Below are positions 1-12,967 of a stretch of DNA of 64,000 nucleotides, piece by piece. The translations under genes were made by a program, and so were the position numbers. Source of the DNA: Rugalucina vietnamica (taxonomy: Eukaryota; Mollusca; Bivalvia; Lucinida; Lucinidae); the NCBI GenBank assembly GCA_964017185.1, contig OZ024879.1, positions 46,791,383-46,855,382 of the forward strand, in the 5' to 3' direction. The stretch's first letter is position 1. Each line of letters begins with the position of its first letter. The notes beneath the pieces are model-generated. The model did no database searches and was not told the DNA's origin. It saw only the letters and a list, made by a program, of their open reading frames with translations.

Positions 1-14
1 GTTGCCATGGCAAC
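1..14. promoter_or_regulatory. Perfect 14-bp palindrome matching an RFX X-box
   Basis: GTTGCCATGGCAAC is a perfect inverted repeat with the classical RFX X-box form (two GTTGCC half-sites around AT). It lies at the window edge, so its context upstream is unseen. Near-identical palindromes occur in both arms of P3. Binding is inference. Confidence 0.35.
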
Positions 15-700
15 GCTTGTAGAATAAATGAAGTACTCATTCTTGTTTTTAATAGAGGAGATATATGACTGTTTCAAGGAATAGTTTTCTCACCTAAATT
101 CCAAAATTTATTTTTTAGCAAAATCTGAGGCCAAAATCAGGCGTTAAATGCCCTAGTCCTTTAACTTCTACTTAATTTGTACCTGCAGCTTTCTCTTCCT
201 CTTCAACTTCAGTAAAGTCAATCTGTTTACTTCTTCTATCAATTTCATTCTTAAATCTTCTGTGTCCTAAAAAGCATTTGTTTATAACACTTCTATTATG
301 AAACACAAATCTACTTAGATGATCTTACATGAGTGGTCATTTCATATGAAATTGATTAAACAAGCCTTTGAAATGACCATGAGTGTAAGATTTGTTTTAT
401 AATATGACTTTAAAAATAGGATTTTATCGCCTTCGAAGTGGACATATTTTCAATGAAAATTTACATTGTTGTTACGGAAGTTGTCAATGAAGTTACACAT
501 TACCGCAAAAGTGTTATAACGTGTGGTCATACGATTTTTACGACATGAAGTTATCCACTGGAGAACAGCGACGCCATATGATAAACATATTTTTCTTGCA
601 AATCACAAATTGAAAAAATTTGATAGAACTTCAATATTTTCGCTGGAGTTCTAAGGTAAACTGACGTTTGTATGCTTTGGATCAAAAACAATAAAAATAG
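15..700. other. AT-rich non-coding DNA, no gene recognised
   Basis: There is no long ORF and no recognisable RNA gene. The only structure I see is an imperfect inverted repeat at about 319-395 with arms of about 24 bp (ATCTTACATGAGTGGTCATT against its mirror) and a loop of about 30 bp, which could be a small hairpin MITE. Confidence 0.5.
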
Positions 701-765
701 GTATACCCCTGCGAACCCCAGTTTTGCAATTTAAAAGTGGGGTATAAAGGGGTATATCACACGGA
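700..765 (-). repeat. Partial copy of hairpin-repeat family H
   Basis: The block between GGTATACCCCTGCGAACCCC and the following GGGGTATATC is the reverse complement of the 5' module of family H (compare 39858-39918). The hairpin module is missing here. A forward copy lies about 1.1 kb downstream, so 700-2045 could be two ends of one disrupted element or two insertions. Confidence 0.5.
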
Positions 766-1003
766 AATGTTATCCTTATGTTGAATTAAATCTTGAAAAA
801 TACCTTCAGGAACTGATCCATCTTTTGATCTTGGTCTGGTCCTGAAAAAATAAAATCTATATTAAAGTTTTCATGAGAAACATTGTGATGCCATATTTCT
901 AACAGATCCGCCATTGGTCTGTGGTTACTCGATCTTTTGATCTACATAATAAAGTCATTTGATAACACAAGATCGAGTCCAAAGTATATTACTAAAACGC
1001 GAG

Positions 1004-1452
1004 GTCTGCTGACAACCAGTTGTATTTGAGCGCTGCTGACAGCCGGCTGTTAAAGTGCGCTGCTGACATCCAGCTGCCTAATTTTCCAATAAACCATTAG
1101 AGTTGTATGTACTTTTTTTCTTGTATATGAATTACCATTTCATTTACATTTAAGTAGATGATAAAACTCTGTTGACAGTATAAAGTGTTGAAAATTTTAA
1201 ATATGGCACCTGAAGATGAACTCATCTTTTATATACAATGTATTTAGAAATTCCTAGAAATCAGAAATGAATTATTTATCAATTAACAATTATAAATTGG
1301 ATGTTTAGAGGCATAAAGTATGCAAAAGATCAATTTAGATTCTTTCATAAAAACAGTACAACATACGAAGACAAACAATACATATAAATAAAGTCATATT
1401 AATAAATATAGTTATAAGTTTATTGGAAATATACAACCGGTTGTCAGCAGAC
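1004..1452. mobile_element. MITE with 22-bp TIRs
   Basis: The sequences at 1004-1025 (GTCTGCTGACAACCAGTTGT...) and 1431-1452 are inverted repeats with one mismatch. Inside the left end the word CTGCTGACANCC is repeated three times at about 27-bp spacing (1006-1080). The interior is AT-rich with no ORF. I could not fix a target duplication. The size of 449 bp is typical of a non-autonomous DNA transposon. Confidence 0.55.
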
Positions 1453-1789
1453 ACATCCTTACTAAAAACTGGACGTAATAATTCCTTAGTAAAATTGCCT
1501 TTGCCATTAAACTTCTTATGATAAGTAGCTACTAGCTAGGGTATGATAAAAGTTATTTCACAGTTTCAATGGACTTCTTTTTCTAGGATTTATTTGAAGA
1601 TTATCATCTTATATATAAATCTGATTTCCACAGACTCTAGAAATAATAAGCTTGTCTGAACTGAATTTTTACCTCTTTATATACTTGTAAGCACACTGTT
1701 GACAAGTTGAAAATCTGAAAATAAAAAATAGTTTGTTTTTTTCATTTACTTTCCTTAAATTATAACATCAGGAAAACATGTCTGTGAAA

Positions 1790-2045
1790 TTTATACCCCC
1801 TTAAACCCCACTTTTATATATCAAACCTGGGGTATGCAGGGGTATACCTATTATTTTTTTATTATTATTTTTGCACCAAAACATAGATTGTGGGTACTCG
1901 TTAGAACCGCCTCGCTAACGTGTACCCACAATCTATGTTTTGAGCAAAAATATTAAAGATATCAAAAATTTTCTGATGAAATTTTCAATTTTCACATTTG
2001 AAAAAAATATCATGAAATTGCATGGGCAAATTTTCGTAATGGGAT
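1790..2045 (+). repeat. Hairpin-repeat family H, full copy
   Basis: The module order is a GGGGTATACC-type palindromic block (1795-1852), a hairpin with 20-bp perfect arms (1878-1897 and 1922-1941, starting AAAACATAGATTGTGGGTAC), and an AT-rich tail ending at 'gggcaaattttcgtaatggg'. The same order recurs at about 25640, 31068, 39850, 51011 and 58290. No coding capacity. Confidence 0.65.
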
Positions 2046-2084
2046 TCTGAAAATGCAGGTTGTGTTGTTGTTTTTTCCATTTAT

Positions 2085-3395
2085 ATAAGAGGGGGGCAGG
2101 ACCCTTTTCTGTGACGTGTGATTGTCCTTTTTTAAAGTCTGTAATTTGTGAAAAAGCGAAATTTAACTCTGTGATCTGTGACAGAGTTATTTTCTGTGAT
2201 GTGTGAAACACAAATTTAAATCCCTGTGATCTGTGATTTGTAAATTTTGAGTCTGTGAATTGTGATTATCACCATTCCTTGTGATTGTAAAGCCAGTGGT
2301 CTAAAAGTACATTAAAATAGCATACATGGACCTCCATAATTATAAAATTTTCTTGGGGGAGGTCTCCTGGACCCCCATTATAACAATAAGAATACCCCAT
2401 CTCATACCCTTTACAACTTGGCACTCATGATCACTCATGAATAACTTTATAAACATTTTGTGGCCGACAGGTCTGTTGACTAACAGGAAGAAAGCTATGC
2501 ATAGAATTACCGTTTTCATTTTGAAGTATACTGACCAACACCAGAATGAAATATGGATGCATATCATATTAAAGTTTAAATAGAGGAGGTTTTTTATACT
2601 TTTTTAGGCAGTTATGCACCAGTCATTTGCATCCCCGGCTCCCCCGGGGCCGGGGAATAGCGGGGCTTTTAACTTTTCAATTTTTAAAGCCCGGATAAAA
2701 GCCCGGCACTGCCGTGCAAGAATTTTGGTAAAACCCCTGCTAAAAGCCCCGGCTCCCCAGGGGCTGACAATAACATGGAACAACAGCTGTGAGTTGTTCT
2801 GATGAAACTGAAACATGGGAGAAGGACCTAAATTTATGCATGTGAATGTTAAGGTGCATTTGGAAATTAAATAAGTACCATAAAAATAATTAAATGTTAA
2901 AAATATCATTAAATTTAATTTGAATTAATGTGAAATTGTATTGGCGGGAAATCATAACCCCGGCACTGCTGGGACACATCAGAGGTTAAAGCCTGGCACT
3001 TTAGCCCCGCTATGTCCCCGCTATCCCCGGCCCCGGGGGAGCCGGGGATACAAATGACTGGTGCATTAGTAAAATGATTCCATTTGCCTCTGCATCACCG
3101 TGACTGAAAGATTCTCTACCATACATGTAATGTAAGGCTAAGGTATTCTTATTTTACAAGTAACTATGAAATAATGAGTTAAAATGACACCTTCCTTTGA
3201 TACGAATAGTTATGTTTAAGTAACTGAGAAGTTATATGCTGTAAACCAGTCAATACAGTGCAAAAATATTGGCAAAATTGCCGAATTCCCTGTGATTAAG
3301 AAAATTTATTGTCTCTGTGATTTGTGATTCTGTGTTTTAAATCTCTGTGATCTGTGACCAGACCCCCCTCCTGCCCCCCCCCCCTATATAATGCA
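2085..3395. repeat. Disrupted repeat with TGTGA-doublet arrays
   Basis: The region 2105-2275 holds doublets of TGTGA separated by 7 bp and recurring about every 25-30 bp (2110, 2140, 2170, 2195, 2225, 2254). The same words return at 3288-3362. The outer limits are G-rich (2089) and C-rich (3362-3385) stretches in inverted orientation. The T-MITE at 2615-3065 sits between the two blocks, so this looks like one older element split by a younger one. Confidence 0.4.
2615..3065. mobile_element. T-family MITE, full copy (TSD TTA)
   Basis: TIRs begin TGCACCAGTCATTTG and continue into a GC-rich, internally palindromic block (ctcccccggggccgggga). TTA flanks both ends (2612-2614 and 3066-3068). Related copies lie at 18123-18421, 26755-27035 and 36358-36456. 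A 3-bp TWA duplication is the habit of PIF/Harbinger elements; assignment to that superfamily is inference because no transposase is present. Confidence 0.75.
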
Positions 3396-3399
3396 CTGT

Positions 3400-4865
3400 G
3401 ATTTGTATTTAGGACTTTATAAACTAACTTCCAGAATCTGCATTTTTTCAATTTTAAAATCTCAATTTCTGAAAGACTAAGAAAATATTACCGTGTCATC
3501 ATTTTGCATTCCAAGTCTTAAAAAGTGCCACAAACATTTTGAAAATCGATTAATAAATAAAACATTTATGCCAGAAAATAATTTTGAATAGGGATTTTCC
3601 ATTGTAAAAAAACATCAGCAAGAAAGGTAAGTATTTTCCCGGGTAAAATCTAAATTGGTTATTTTACATTTATAATAGACCAAACCATTAAACAAAATTG
3701 TATTGTATGTCTGCACTTAGACTGTTTCTACAGATTTGCTTGATTTTCAATCTTTCAAGGTGTTTGGAATACCTCCATTGCACATGCAAAATGCCTATTA
3801 AAAATATTTTTTTTTTTCATAATTATTTTATTAGCCTTAGGGAACCGATTTTTGTGACACTTTTCACAACTTTTGGTTTGCAAAAACATGACAGGGTCAT
3901 ATTCTTCTTGTGGTGTTTCAGAAAAAGTGAGGTTTTGAAAACTGCAGTTTCTGTGTATGATGGTGTACAGACAGTAGGCTTTTTATAAACTTAGCTGTTC
4001 AGTGGGATATATGCACAGCGTGACACAAGTAACCACTTTCCCTGTGACAGCTCAGACCTTACAATGATATAAACAATAAATGCAACCAAACCTTTTTCTC
4101 ACAGTCCAAGTGCACTGCACATTCTGAGATAAAGCAACTTTAATGTGAATGTATTGAGGGACATTTAACCCGGGAAACAGAAATATTTCAGAATTTTGGG
4201 GACATCATTGTCAGGGGGTCATTGAATGTCAAAAGGGGTAAAAAAAAATGGAGATTTTTGTGCAACAGGGAAACCTAGCGAAAAAAAAAAAATGAAAACC
4301 TACTCGATTCATTAGAACAGACATTTTCATCTAATAACAAATAACAAGAAAAAGTATGGTTTTCACTAATTTTTAGCATCATTACAGAACAGGTGCGCCT
4401 TCAGAATCAACTCGTCAAAACAAAAACAAAAAATATCCAATAAAATTGATATAACTTGATTTCCACACCACAGAACGCTGATTCTTGAGGGGACTTTCAT
4501 ATGGGATACCAACAAATTACAACGAATGTTCGCTTAAATACCTAATGCGTAAAAATCACCTTTTTATTCTTGCTGATAATCAGCGCTGTCAAAATGGCGA
4601 TCACTAAGGACGCGTTTTTCGGATTACTCGGTCCTATTCATGCACTCTAATGTCTGAGAGTGGTGGTGTGATCTACGAGCATTTTTTAAGTGACAGAATA
4701 AAAAAATTAAATTTCGCTTGTAAACCATTAAAACGAAATGTTTTGTAGCACAATTTTTAAGCATTTTGGTGACTTTTAAATTGATGATAAAATTATATTT
4801 TATTTTCCTCTATTTTCGTGAGTACGCATGTATTGCTTTTGGTTCGAGACTACAATGTTTCCAGC
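3400..4865. other. Unclassified AT-rich DNA, no gene recognised
   Basis: No repeat family from elsewhere in the window, no domain-bearing ORF and no RNA gene was recognised. Small ORFs (for example 3698-3988) have no recognisable composition or motif and are treated as chance. Confidence 0.4.
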
Positions 4866-4867
4866 GG

Positions 4868-6771
4868 TCAACCAACTTAAAGAGAACGAATCGTACGCCG
4901 AATGAGCAGCTAAAACAAATACTTAAATGTTACAGCTAATTGGCTGTCAGGCTCTTGTACCATGGTTGAATATTGTAGCAATAGACGACAGAGCTTTGGT
5001 TTATATACTAAGAAAGAATAGAGGGACCAGGAATCGATGCAATTAAATTTAAAGTCCCAACATAGACAGAGGGTGGGAAAGAAAATACATAAAACACAAC
5101 AAAACTTTTGCCACCAACACACCCGAAGAGCAGAATGACTAGCTCTTTCCCAACAAGGTAGCCATCCGGCTAAGTTTCAACAGGAACGAAAGGGAACGAG
5201 CACGACAGAGAAGTAGGCACAATAAACAGTAGTATAATGAAGATAAATCACTTTTCCTGGGACACCGATTATCGTTTGAACTGGGGACAAGCATGATGAA
5301 AACAAACCACTCTTATCTGGGACACAACTTTACGTTTTTACCGGGCACAACGCCGAAAACCACTTCTCCTGGGGACGTTCTCGAATTCATAAAGAAAGAA
5401 AATTAAATAAAAACAAAAATAGTGTTCAACTGGCGAACACAAGTAACAAAAACTTTTGATAAAATTAAGCTAAAATTCCAACCAAATACACCGGAAATAC
5501 AGCGATTATCATTATCATTAATAAAAACCATTTTTACTGGGACAGCGAAATTACCATATCTATCAGTATAGCGAATATGTATCATATTTCATCTGGCTTT
5601 GCTCTCAGTCATCAATCTGGAATCTCGAATCTTGAAGAATTGCGGTAATAGGGGCGGTTCTATATGGGTACCCACCATCCATTTATATTTACATTTTTAT
5701 TGCAATCGCCCTAGATGAAAGTATCTTTCTTGATGTTCTTCATTTCCCAATGAAACACATTAAGTCACGTGATCTGGAGGCCACGCCTATGGGCAGGGCG
5801 ACGTCAAAACCTATCCAGTGACGTTGTTTGTTTACTCTTGTTGTCGTGACGTTGATCACGTATCGCCATGACGTGAGGCGCGAAAATTTGACGTTTTGGC
5901 TGTTCCAAAATTACGTTAAGTCGGATTTAATGTAAAATAACATGAAACTGAACGGTCAGTGATATGCGCAATTAATAATCTGATACTTGATTGGTAATAT
6001 AAAATGTAAATATAAGTATTGAAATTCAGATTTTAGCTTTCACTGGATGATGAAAAACATTAGCTGTTTTAATGTCTCCGATAAGCCCTTCGGGCTTCAC
6101 AGACATTAAAACAGCCTAATGTTTTTCATCATCCAGTGAAAGCTAAAATCTGAATTTCAATCCTTAAATGGGCAACAAAAGCTGGAAATTGTAGTCTAGA
6201 ACCGTAAGTACTGCATCTATAAATTATCTTAAGTGCCTTTGATAAAATCATTGCATGTTCATAACATACACGTGATTGTTTAAACAAACATGTATTCTTG
6301 CATGAGATTGTTCAAACAAAGATGATAATTATGTTTCTTAATTGAAATTAATTCCATAGTATACAATATACAGAGATTAGATTGTTTAGACTAACTAAAG
6401 GAGTGTTATGAAGACCCGTGTCTGGGTTTGGATTTTAAATTTAAATGTATCAACTAGTCTTTTTTTCATTTACCACCTTTAATGTACTGTGCGACTTAGC
6501 AGCCTGTTCTCGAAACTCTCAAAATAGCGACAAAACGGCATGCTTAGGTTTTAACACCCGCACAACCAATCATTGATGTTTCAATAGCTGTTGTGGTCCT
6601 AATTGTTTTATGTTTTAGTGGTGAATGTTTGTGGTGTTTGCATCTTCTGTACGTTTTCATATATTTATAGTTGAGTCCGTGTAACTGCGTGGCCACCTGC
6701 AGTATTTGGAAATAGCTGTTCACCCGGATAACGATAGTTTTCCTTTGTGTTTTGGTTTCCCCTCCTCGGTT
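4868..6771 (+). repeat. Duplicated host-like segment A1 (left flank of P1)
   Basis: Blocks 4868-4995, 5580-5690 and 6164-6771 align in order with segment B (51845-52565), including 'gaatgagcagctaaaa', 'tatgggtacccaccatcc' and 'cacccggataacgatag'. Between them A1 carries extra DNA (about 5000-5580 and 5693-6163) that B lacks, so these are insertions in A1 or deletions in B. Homology to B stops at 6771, where P1 begins. No ORF is conserved between the copies, so I do not think this is a gene. Confidence 0.75.
6018..6161. mobile_element. 144-bp near-perfect hairpin with GC-rich apex
   Basis: The arms are nearly perfect complements (left starts ATTGAAATTCAGATTTTAGC) and meet at the odd palindrome GCCCTTCGGGC (6085-6095). 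It lies at the end of a block (5693-6163) absent from paralog B, so it is probably the terminal hairpin of a mobile insertion. Confidence 0.6.
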
Positions 6772-6890
6772 CATTTATTTATTTATTAACAATATTTAAA
6801 GAGGGTAAGCACATTTAACCTTACGGCTATTCTACCATGTGGCCCTCTTAAACGACAAATAAATTACAACAACATATTTACAATATATAC
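6772..6890 (-). mobile_element. LINE 3'-end fragment at left edge of P1
   Basis: Read on the minus strand the sequence runs through 'agggccacatggtagaatag' and 'taccctctttaaatattg' into a (TAAA)n-like tail abutting 6771. This is the look of a truncated non-LTR retrotransposon 3' end. No coding part remains, and it differs from the LINE at the right edge. Confidence 0.5.
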
Positions 6891-8087
6891 ATAGTATTAA
6901 AGTCACAGTACATTTTCAATCAATTTTATATGTGAAAAAAAATTTTTTTTGGTCATCAGTTTTGTGCTAAAATGGTGCCTAAACATGGGCATTAAAATTC
7001 TCATTTATGCGCCTTAATTTGGGCTTAAATTAAGGGAAATACCTTAATTTTGCTTCATTTACATTTTTCGATTCTACCGCAAATATTATAAAGAGTTTTA
7101 GGCGTGACTTAAGGCGGGGTACCGTAGTAGGCTTGCGCACTCACATAGTCACGCGTCATCAATAAAATGTAAACAACAAATAGCCATGAGCGGTTCGTCA
7201 ATTCCTGAATGCGAAAGCAAAACAATATTAAATTCAGTGATTCTCCAATGGAATATTGTCGAGATGGGGAGCGGGGAATAGGAGGAATGTTATGCAGGAC
7301 CCATGACGAGGCGAGTTCAAAACTTCTAGACATTTGGTAAGGGTACAGTGTCAGTTCTGTTTTTCAAACATAAAACTAAATAATACCACTCATGTATATT
7401 TTGGATTTCGCTTTACGCATTCTGTTTAAGGAGCCATTGAGATGCCATATGGATGGGTGTATATATAAATCTGTAGAATAGCACCTTGTCCACCTCCAAT
7501 TTAGATATTGTATAATAGTTAAAAGTGGTATAGAGACACGATTTTATTATATGTACATGTACTGTAGAACTATTTCATTTGAGGTTCGATACGGGTATTG
7601 ACTACTCATGACAAGTATTCGCTTCTCAAAGGGAAATAACAGTGTCGAGCTGACCACAGATCATCAAACTTTTCAATGCATATAACCGGTAACAATAATG
7701 CATTCATGTTATACATACCAGGTCATATTGCATGATTTTATCGTTTTAGGCATTGTAAGTGAAAGCCAGACACAGATTCTGCCAAGACCTATTGAGAGGG
7801 CTGAGGTAAAATTTTCATTGATACATTTTCATTTATTTTCACTATGGTTTCCAATTTGTTTCGGACCCGAATGTTCTGTTTTTTTTTTTTTTTTTTTTTT
7901 TCCAACCCATGTCATTTTGAAAACAACTTCGGTCTTTCCGTACACATTTTTGTTCGTAACCACTTTCATCATTTCCACCCTAGCTATCTGGGTACTAGAT
8001 GGTCAGTTCGTAACTAATTTTGTCATTTTATACCTAAGTGGTTCGATGAAATCTATTGGTCATTTACTAGTAGGTAGGTTATTTCGT

Positions 8088-8135
<48 letters not shown>

Positions 8136-8616
8136 TTAGTCTCAGAAATAATGGTGGTAATTTGGAGTGCCATTTGACCATTCTCTACCTAACTTAAGTT
8201 ACGGTCTTGCTCAACGAGTTAAACAGTTTTGTTTGTTGCTTTACGTCACATTCAACAGCTACGGTGATGTCGGGACGGTGCCTCCAATTGATTTGACTTC
8301 TTCAAAGCATTCGGAAGTCATGATATGCCCTCGTCGGATACATCTGCTCTAAGCAAAAACATGGCGTTTTCTTCTTTTTTTCCCCTTTTTCTTTCTTATT
8401 TTTTGAAGATTGTCTAACAAAAGTAGGGTTTCACAATATTGCTGGCGATCCTAAATCAGTCTCGTCTCGACATGACTGGGAAAGTGTTGAATAGGACGTT
8501 AAATATCAATACATACCGGCAAATACAGGCCTGGAATGATAGTAGAACCGGTATGACTGCAAGTTTCTTTAATTATTTAAAATATGTTGAAAGGCATTTA
8601 TTTTAACATATACTAA

Positions 8617-9357
8617 AGCCCCGTTTACACATTCACGATTTTTGGCTACGGTGCCGCTACGATTCGCCACGATTTGTAAAATCGTCGTGTACCGTGGTCA
8701 TTCGTAGTAGAACCGTGGTGAATCGTGGTAAATCTTGATGAATCGTGATGATTCGGGAAACTCTACGGCAGCGCTACGGAAGTTTTAAACTGTTTAAAAC
8801 ATTCGTGGCGTACCGTGGCGAATCGTGGAGGTTATTATGCGTGGCCTAATTCCTAGCGCAACCGTAGCGGAATCGTGCTTATTCGTACTGACACCGTAGC
8901 TATATTCGCGGCTATTCGTGATAGATCGTAGCCTATCGTGGAGCTCCGTAGCGAAACCGTGGAATCTTTGACACCACGAACTCCCACGATTCACCACGAA
9001 TTGTGTACGGTTGTCCTACGAATCATCCACGGTTTCGCTACGGAGCTCCACGATTGGCCACGTCGGCTACCGCCGTGAATCGTACTAGTACCGTATCGAA
9101 CCGTACAAGCACCGTGAGCATTCGTTGTGCCACCGTGGTTAATCCTCATTGACCGTAGCGTTGCCGTCACGAATCGTCATTGATTCGTAGCGATACCTTA
9201 CTGGCACCGTACTAGTATCGTAGACATTCGTAGTGACACTGAATATCTCCACTTTTCGGCACGATTCATCCCGGTCCACCCCAATTTTTCTGACCATGAG
9301 AAACCGGGGTGAATCGTGGTGAATCGTAGAGAAAATCGTGAATGTGTAAACGGGGCT
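8617..9357. mobile_element. F1: Harbinger-type foldback element with phased CGT words
   Basis: The termini AGCCCCGTTTACACATTCAC are inverted and flanked by TAA (8614-8616, 9358-9360). The whole 741-bp body is made of words such as GAATCGTGG and ACCGTAGC. CGT cores at 8863, 8874, 8884, 8895, 8916, 8927, 8937, 8947 and 8958 fall on a 10.5-bp lattice. It is absent from the mirror position (about 26,225) in the right arm of P1, so it inserted after P1 formed. It shares its terminus with F2, which carries a PIF/Harbinger fragment. No ORF of its own. Confidence 0.75.
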
Positions 9358-9783
9358 TAAAACAGGGGATAAAACTTATTCAAAACTTTAGAAGAAAAGC
9401 AACAATGACTAGATAAAATAAATATCATCCTTTATTGTGCGACCTAAAGGATCCACCGCGCAAAGTCTTAGAGAGAAGGTAGTATTGGGTTTTGTTTGGT
9501 TCTGACTTCATGTCACTATCAACAATTTTTCAGTCATGTTGGGACGACGCCAGCGGTTCCTAGGTTTCTGGGTGTCAACCAATATTATGCGAAACATAAA
9601 AGTGCCTTGTTATGTTGAAGAACACTGCACGGTGGAAGTAGTTATCGTAGTTATTGTCCTCTACCACTAATTTTGCTCGTTTGCACAAGATTACCTCATT
9701 AAACTTATAGTTACATTATATTATTCTTTTAGGCAAAGAAGTACGGTGCTAATTTAGTAGAAGACGGTTTAATGCTCGATGCT

Positions 9784-10145
9784 TAAGCCATGTTCTAACT
9801 GTCCCGGATTATCTACGGTTAACGAGGACTGGGATGGAACCATAGCGCCACCATGGACATGCGTGGCAAGCCGGGACATTCCGGTGCAGAACTGGGCGAC
9901 ACCGGGACAAAGCGTTCGAGCATGATAAACCGGGATGATCCATCGTAAACTGGGGGAAATTAAGACGCCAAGCTGTGCCTTCACTGGAACTCCTTTAAAA
10001 GTTTGCCCACCGTGAAGCCGGTTTTGGGCCCGGTCGTCACCGACACCACCGTTGACAACCATCCGGCTTAACATCTGGGTTTACCGAAGTAAAACCGGGA
10101 TCCACCGGCCTGTATAGTGACGACACTGTGTTAGAACACAGCAAA
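9784..10145. mobile_element. Old CCGGT-type element in left arm of P1
   Basis: It begins AAGCCATGTTCTAACTGTCC, a decayed form of the F2 terminus, and contains degenerate ccggg/accgt words. Mirror sequence lies at about 24700-25366 in the right arm, so this copy predates P1's inverted duplication. The internal ORF on the minus strand (9769-10074) is a by-product of the words. Confidence 0.5.
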
Positions 10146-10481
10146 AACGTGGCTCCACCAAGTTCATTCTATAAAAGTGAAATAAATTAAGTTATTTTAT
10201 ACTTTACAGTGAAAATCAGTGTATATCAAAACTTGATAAAATTGGTATTTTCATTGATATGAAATTTCACTGATATCAAATCTCACTGATATCAAAAGTC
10301 ACTAGTGACTGACTTCACTGTAGATTTTGGATTACTTCTGACGTTTCCATTTACTTGTTACCATTAAAGATGTATCACTTCAGAAATTCAAACGCCTATA
10401 ACTTCGTTATTTATGAACGAAAGCATAAAGTGTGGGTATTCATTTTCTTAGTTAGAACGTATGTGGTTGACTCCAAAAAGT

Positions 10482-10646
10482 AGGGAAGCGCAGTGGCGTT
10501 CTGATAGAGCATCGGACTCCGTGTGGAGAGGTCCTTTTGTTCGATCCCCACTGGTGGCATAGTGCTTTGTCCTTGAGTAATATACATTAATTAACATCCC
10601 AGAGTGCTGGTTAAAACCCCTGAAGCGGTGACTCCGTCCAGACATT
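10482..10646 (+). mobile_element. SINE-C (tRNA-derived), left arm of P1
   Basis: tRNA-like head 'gatagagcatcggactccg' with a B-box-like TTCGATCCCC, then 'agtgctttgtccttgagtaa' and a 3' part ending 'actccgtccagacat'. The mirror copy is at 21563-21715, and a third copy at 19905-20030. The presence in both arms dates it before the inverted duplication. Confidence 0.6.
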
Positions 10647-10862
10647 ACTTAGAACGTAAGGAACATTTAAAAAGTAAAAACGGAAAAATGCAGAGGAAGT
10701 AAAACAATTAAATTCCGAATCCGTACACCAACAGGAAACGCTAATAGCGATATGCTGAAACCCAGGGATACAAGTTTTTGATAGAAAACTCATCATCCAA
10801 ATGATGAAAGGATATTGACAGTAGATATGTTACAGTCATGTGCATTCAGTTGATTTGATTAT

Positions 10863-11015
10863 TTGGTTTTTACGTCCCAGTCAATAGCTATGGTCGCACG
10901 AGGACGGGATCTTGGTTTAATGTCTCGCCCGAAGATCTAGAGAAGCTCGGGGTGGAACACATGGCCATGTTTGGCCTGGCAAAACTACACCACAGAGGCT
11001 TTTTCTAGATCCATG
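10863..11015 (-). mobile_element. SINE-B, decayed copy, left arm of P1
   Basis: The minus-strand reading has the SINE-B order: a head near 'gcctctgtggtg', then 'gagacattaaaccaagatcc', and the tail 'tgggacgtaaaaacc'. Box B is eroded. Its mirror is at 16375-16530 in the right arm. Confidence 0.5.
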
Positions 11016-11576
11016 TAAAGGTCAATCTATGATACATGAACAATATGATTTGATATGTTTATTAAATGTTATGAATCCATTATTTAAGAAATGAATTTCA
11101 TTTTTCTGATGTTCATGGAGCTATGAATCGCAGTGGGTCGCGTGCAAAGTGAATGAACCCCTAGTAAATATGGCTCGACGAGTCATAATGCTACTGACAG
11201 GTATCAGTGACGTGCGCATGTCAATTTCGATACTTATTCGGTCTTTGATCTGACTGTGGTCATTGTCGAGCTACTTGTGTGTAATACTGTCTCTTTCTAG
11301 TCTTTCCTTGCATACGTTGAATTGACTTGATACGCTGAGACCAAGGATCGACGTATCTTGCTCCAGCTGCGTACGTACGACGTACCTCTGGCGATCCTGT
11401 GGTGTAGGTGTGACTAGTCACGATATGTGTGGCCGCCTTCTTTAGAATGATAGACCACAATGCTACCTTTGTACTGAGGCTTTGATCGCTTTGCATTTTG
11501 GTCGCTTAGAAATCAATTGAATTTCAAAACATAAGTTTGTAAAATAAAGCTTATTTTATGGTAACGACTGATTTAT

Positions 11577-11845
11577 ATGAGCTGCAACATAAGAAAAAAT
11601 CAAAACAAAACAATCTGCATATGCGAAAGCAAAAGCGCAGATCAGCTTCCCAGTATATGCATATATGTAGCTGATCAGCACCTTTGTTTTCGCTACACTG
11701 AAAGTGCTATCCCTCTTCTTCTAACATCCAAAATTTCAAGCTTCTCTGTGCCTTCTTCTGTGCACGTGGTTGTACAGGCCAGTTTGTGTCAAAGCTGATC
11801 GAAATCATAGATTATTGGGTTTTCTCATGCGAAGGGCCATATATG
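11577..11845. mobile_element. M-family MITE, left arm of P1
   Basis: It contains 'aatctgcatatgcgaaagc', the core palindrome (agatcagct ... agctgatcagc) and 'cctttgttttcgctacac', then 'caaaatttcaagcttct' and a terminal 'gggttttctcatgcgaaggg'. The mirror copy is at 15650-15900. See 39408-39655 for the best-preserved TIRs. Confidence 0.55.
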
Positions 11846-11964
11846 TATAAATTGCTTATAAAATTAGTAAAATGCAGTTTGATGACACAAGAGCAACACT
11901 CAAACAAATAAATTATATATACACCGTTTCTAGGTGATGTATTACTTAGACCGCTGTCATACTA

Positions 11965-12933
11965 TTGCCTATCGACTCACGTATCTACGGCGTAGCAATA
12001 TAGGAAAGGTCCGTCACGCGTACGTCTTACACACGTGAGCATACGTAGCTCATACTCCACGATACGTAGCTCATACGCCGAGATGCTACGTTTTTTATGT
12101 GTGCACTTAAAAATTTGTAGCCGCTGACGTACGCGGCAGGTCCGATACGCCGTACATACGTCAAACATACGCCGTACATACGAAAGCAACTCCTGATACG
12201 CCACACGTACGTCGCGGGTAACATGCCACGTAACCGTGGCGTATGTACAGCGTACCTTTCGTATCTGCTACGTATGTGAGACGTATGTCGTTGGCTCGTT
12301 GACAAAACCTCGTAACTGCAAAAAAAAAAACAAATTTTTCAGGAGAAGCAAAAAACTAAAACTTGTATATAAATGATATATAATTGTGCATGTTTACAAA
12401 TTGTCGTATTACAAAACTTGATAAATGAAAGCTAGAAGCAGATTCTTATGATGAATTAAAGAATGCATTTATGAGAAATCATACATATGCAACTTTTGCA
12501 TATCTAAAAGGTAAAGATTTTCTTGTATTAAATTTTTTTGAAATTGCATATTCGAGGTTTTGTCACCTTTTTTCAAGTCCGTTTACCATTTGTAGTTACG
12601 AGGTTTTGTAAGGTCATCGAAAAACTAACTTCCCATTGGACATAACCTACAAGGCTTTGTCACAAGCTGAATTTGAATGTTTTGAATCGCGCCATGTGAA
12701 AAAACGATTTTTTGAAAAAAAAGTGCAGTTACGAGGTTTTGTCAACGAGCCAACGATGTGTGGCGTATCCTCGACTTTCTTTTCGTATCTACGGCGTATC
12801 AGCGACGTGCGTGTGGCGTATCTCGCGTATCAATGGCGTATGTGCTATGTATGCTTCGCTGCTGTGGAGTATGTGTGACGTATACGGAGTATTAGGGATA
12901 TTTTGTGGCGTATCTTAACGCTTCTTTATAAAT

Positions 12934-12967
<34 letters not shown>

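Noticed and set aside
7698-8177. 159-codon ORF with Phe runs
   Set aside because: The Phe runs are T tracts, and the frame is not kept in the mirror arm of P1.
8794-8997. ORFs within F1, F2, F3 and F4
   Set aside because: They follow the 10-bp word arrays and change frame with them; no domain seen.
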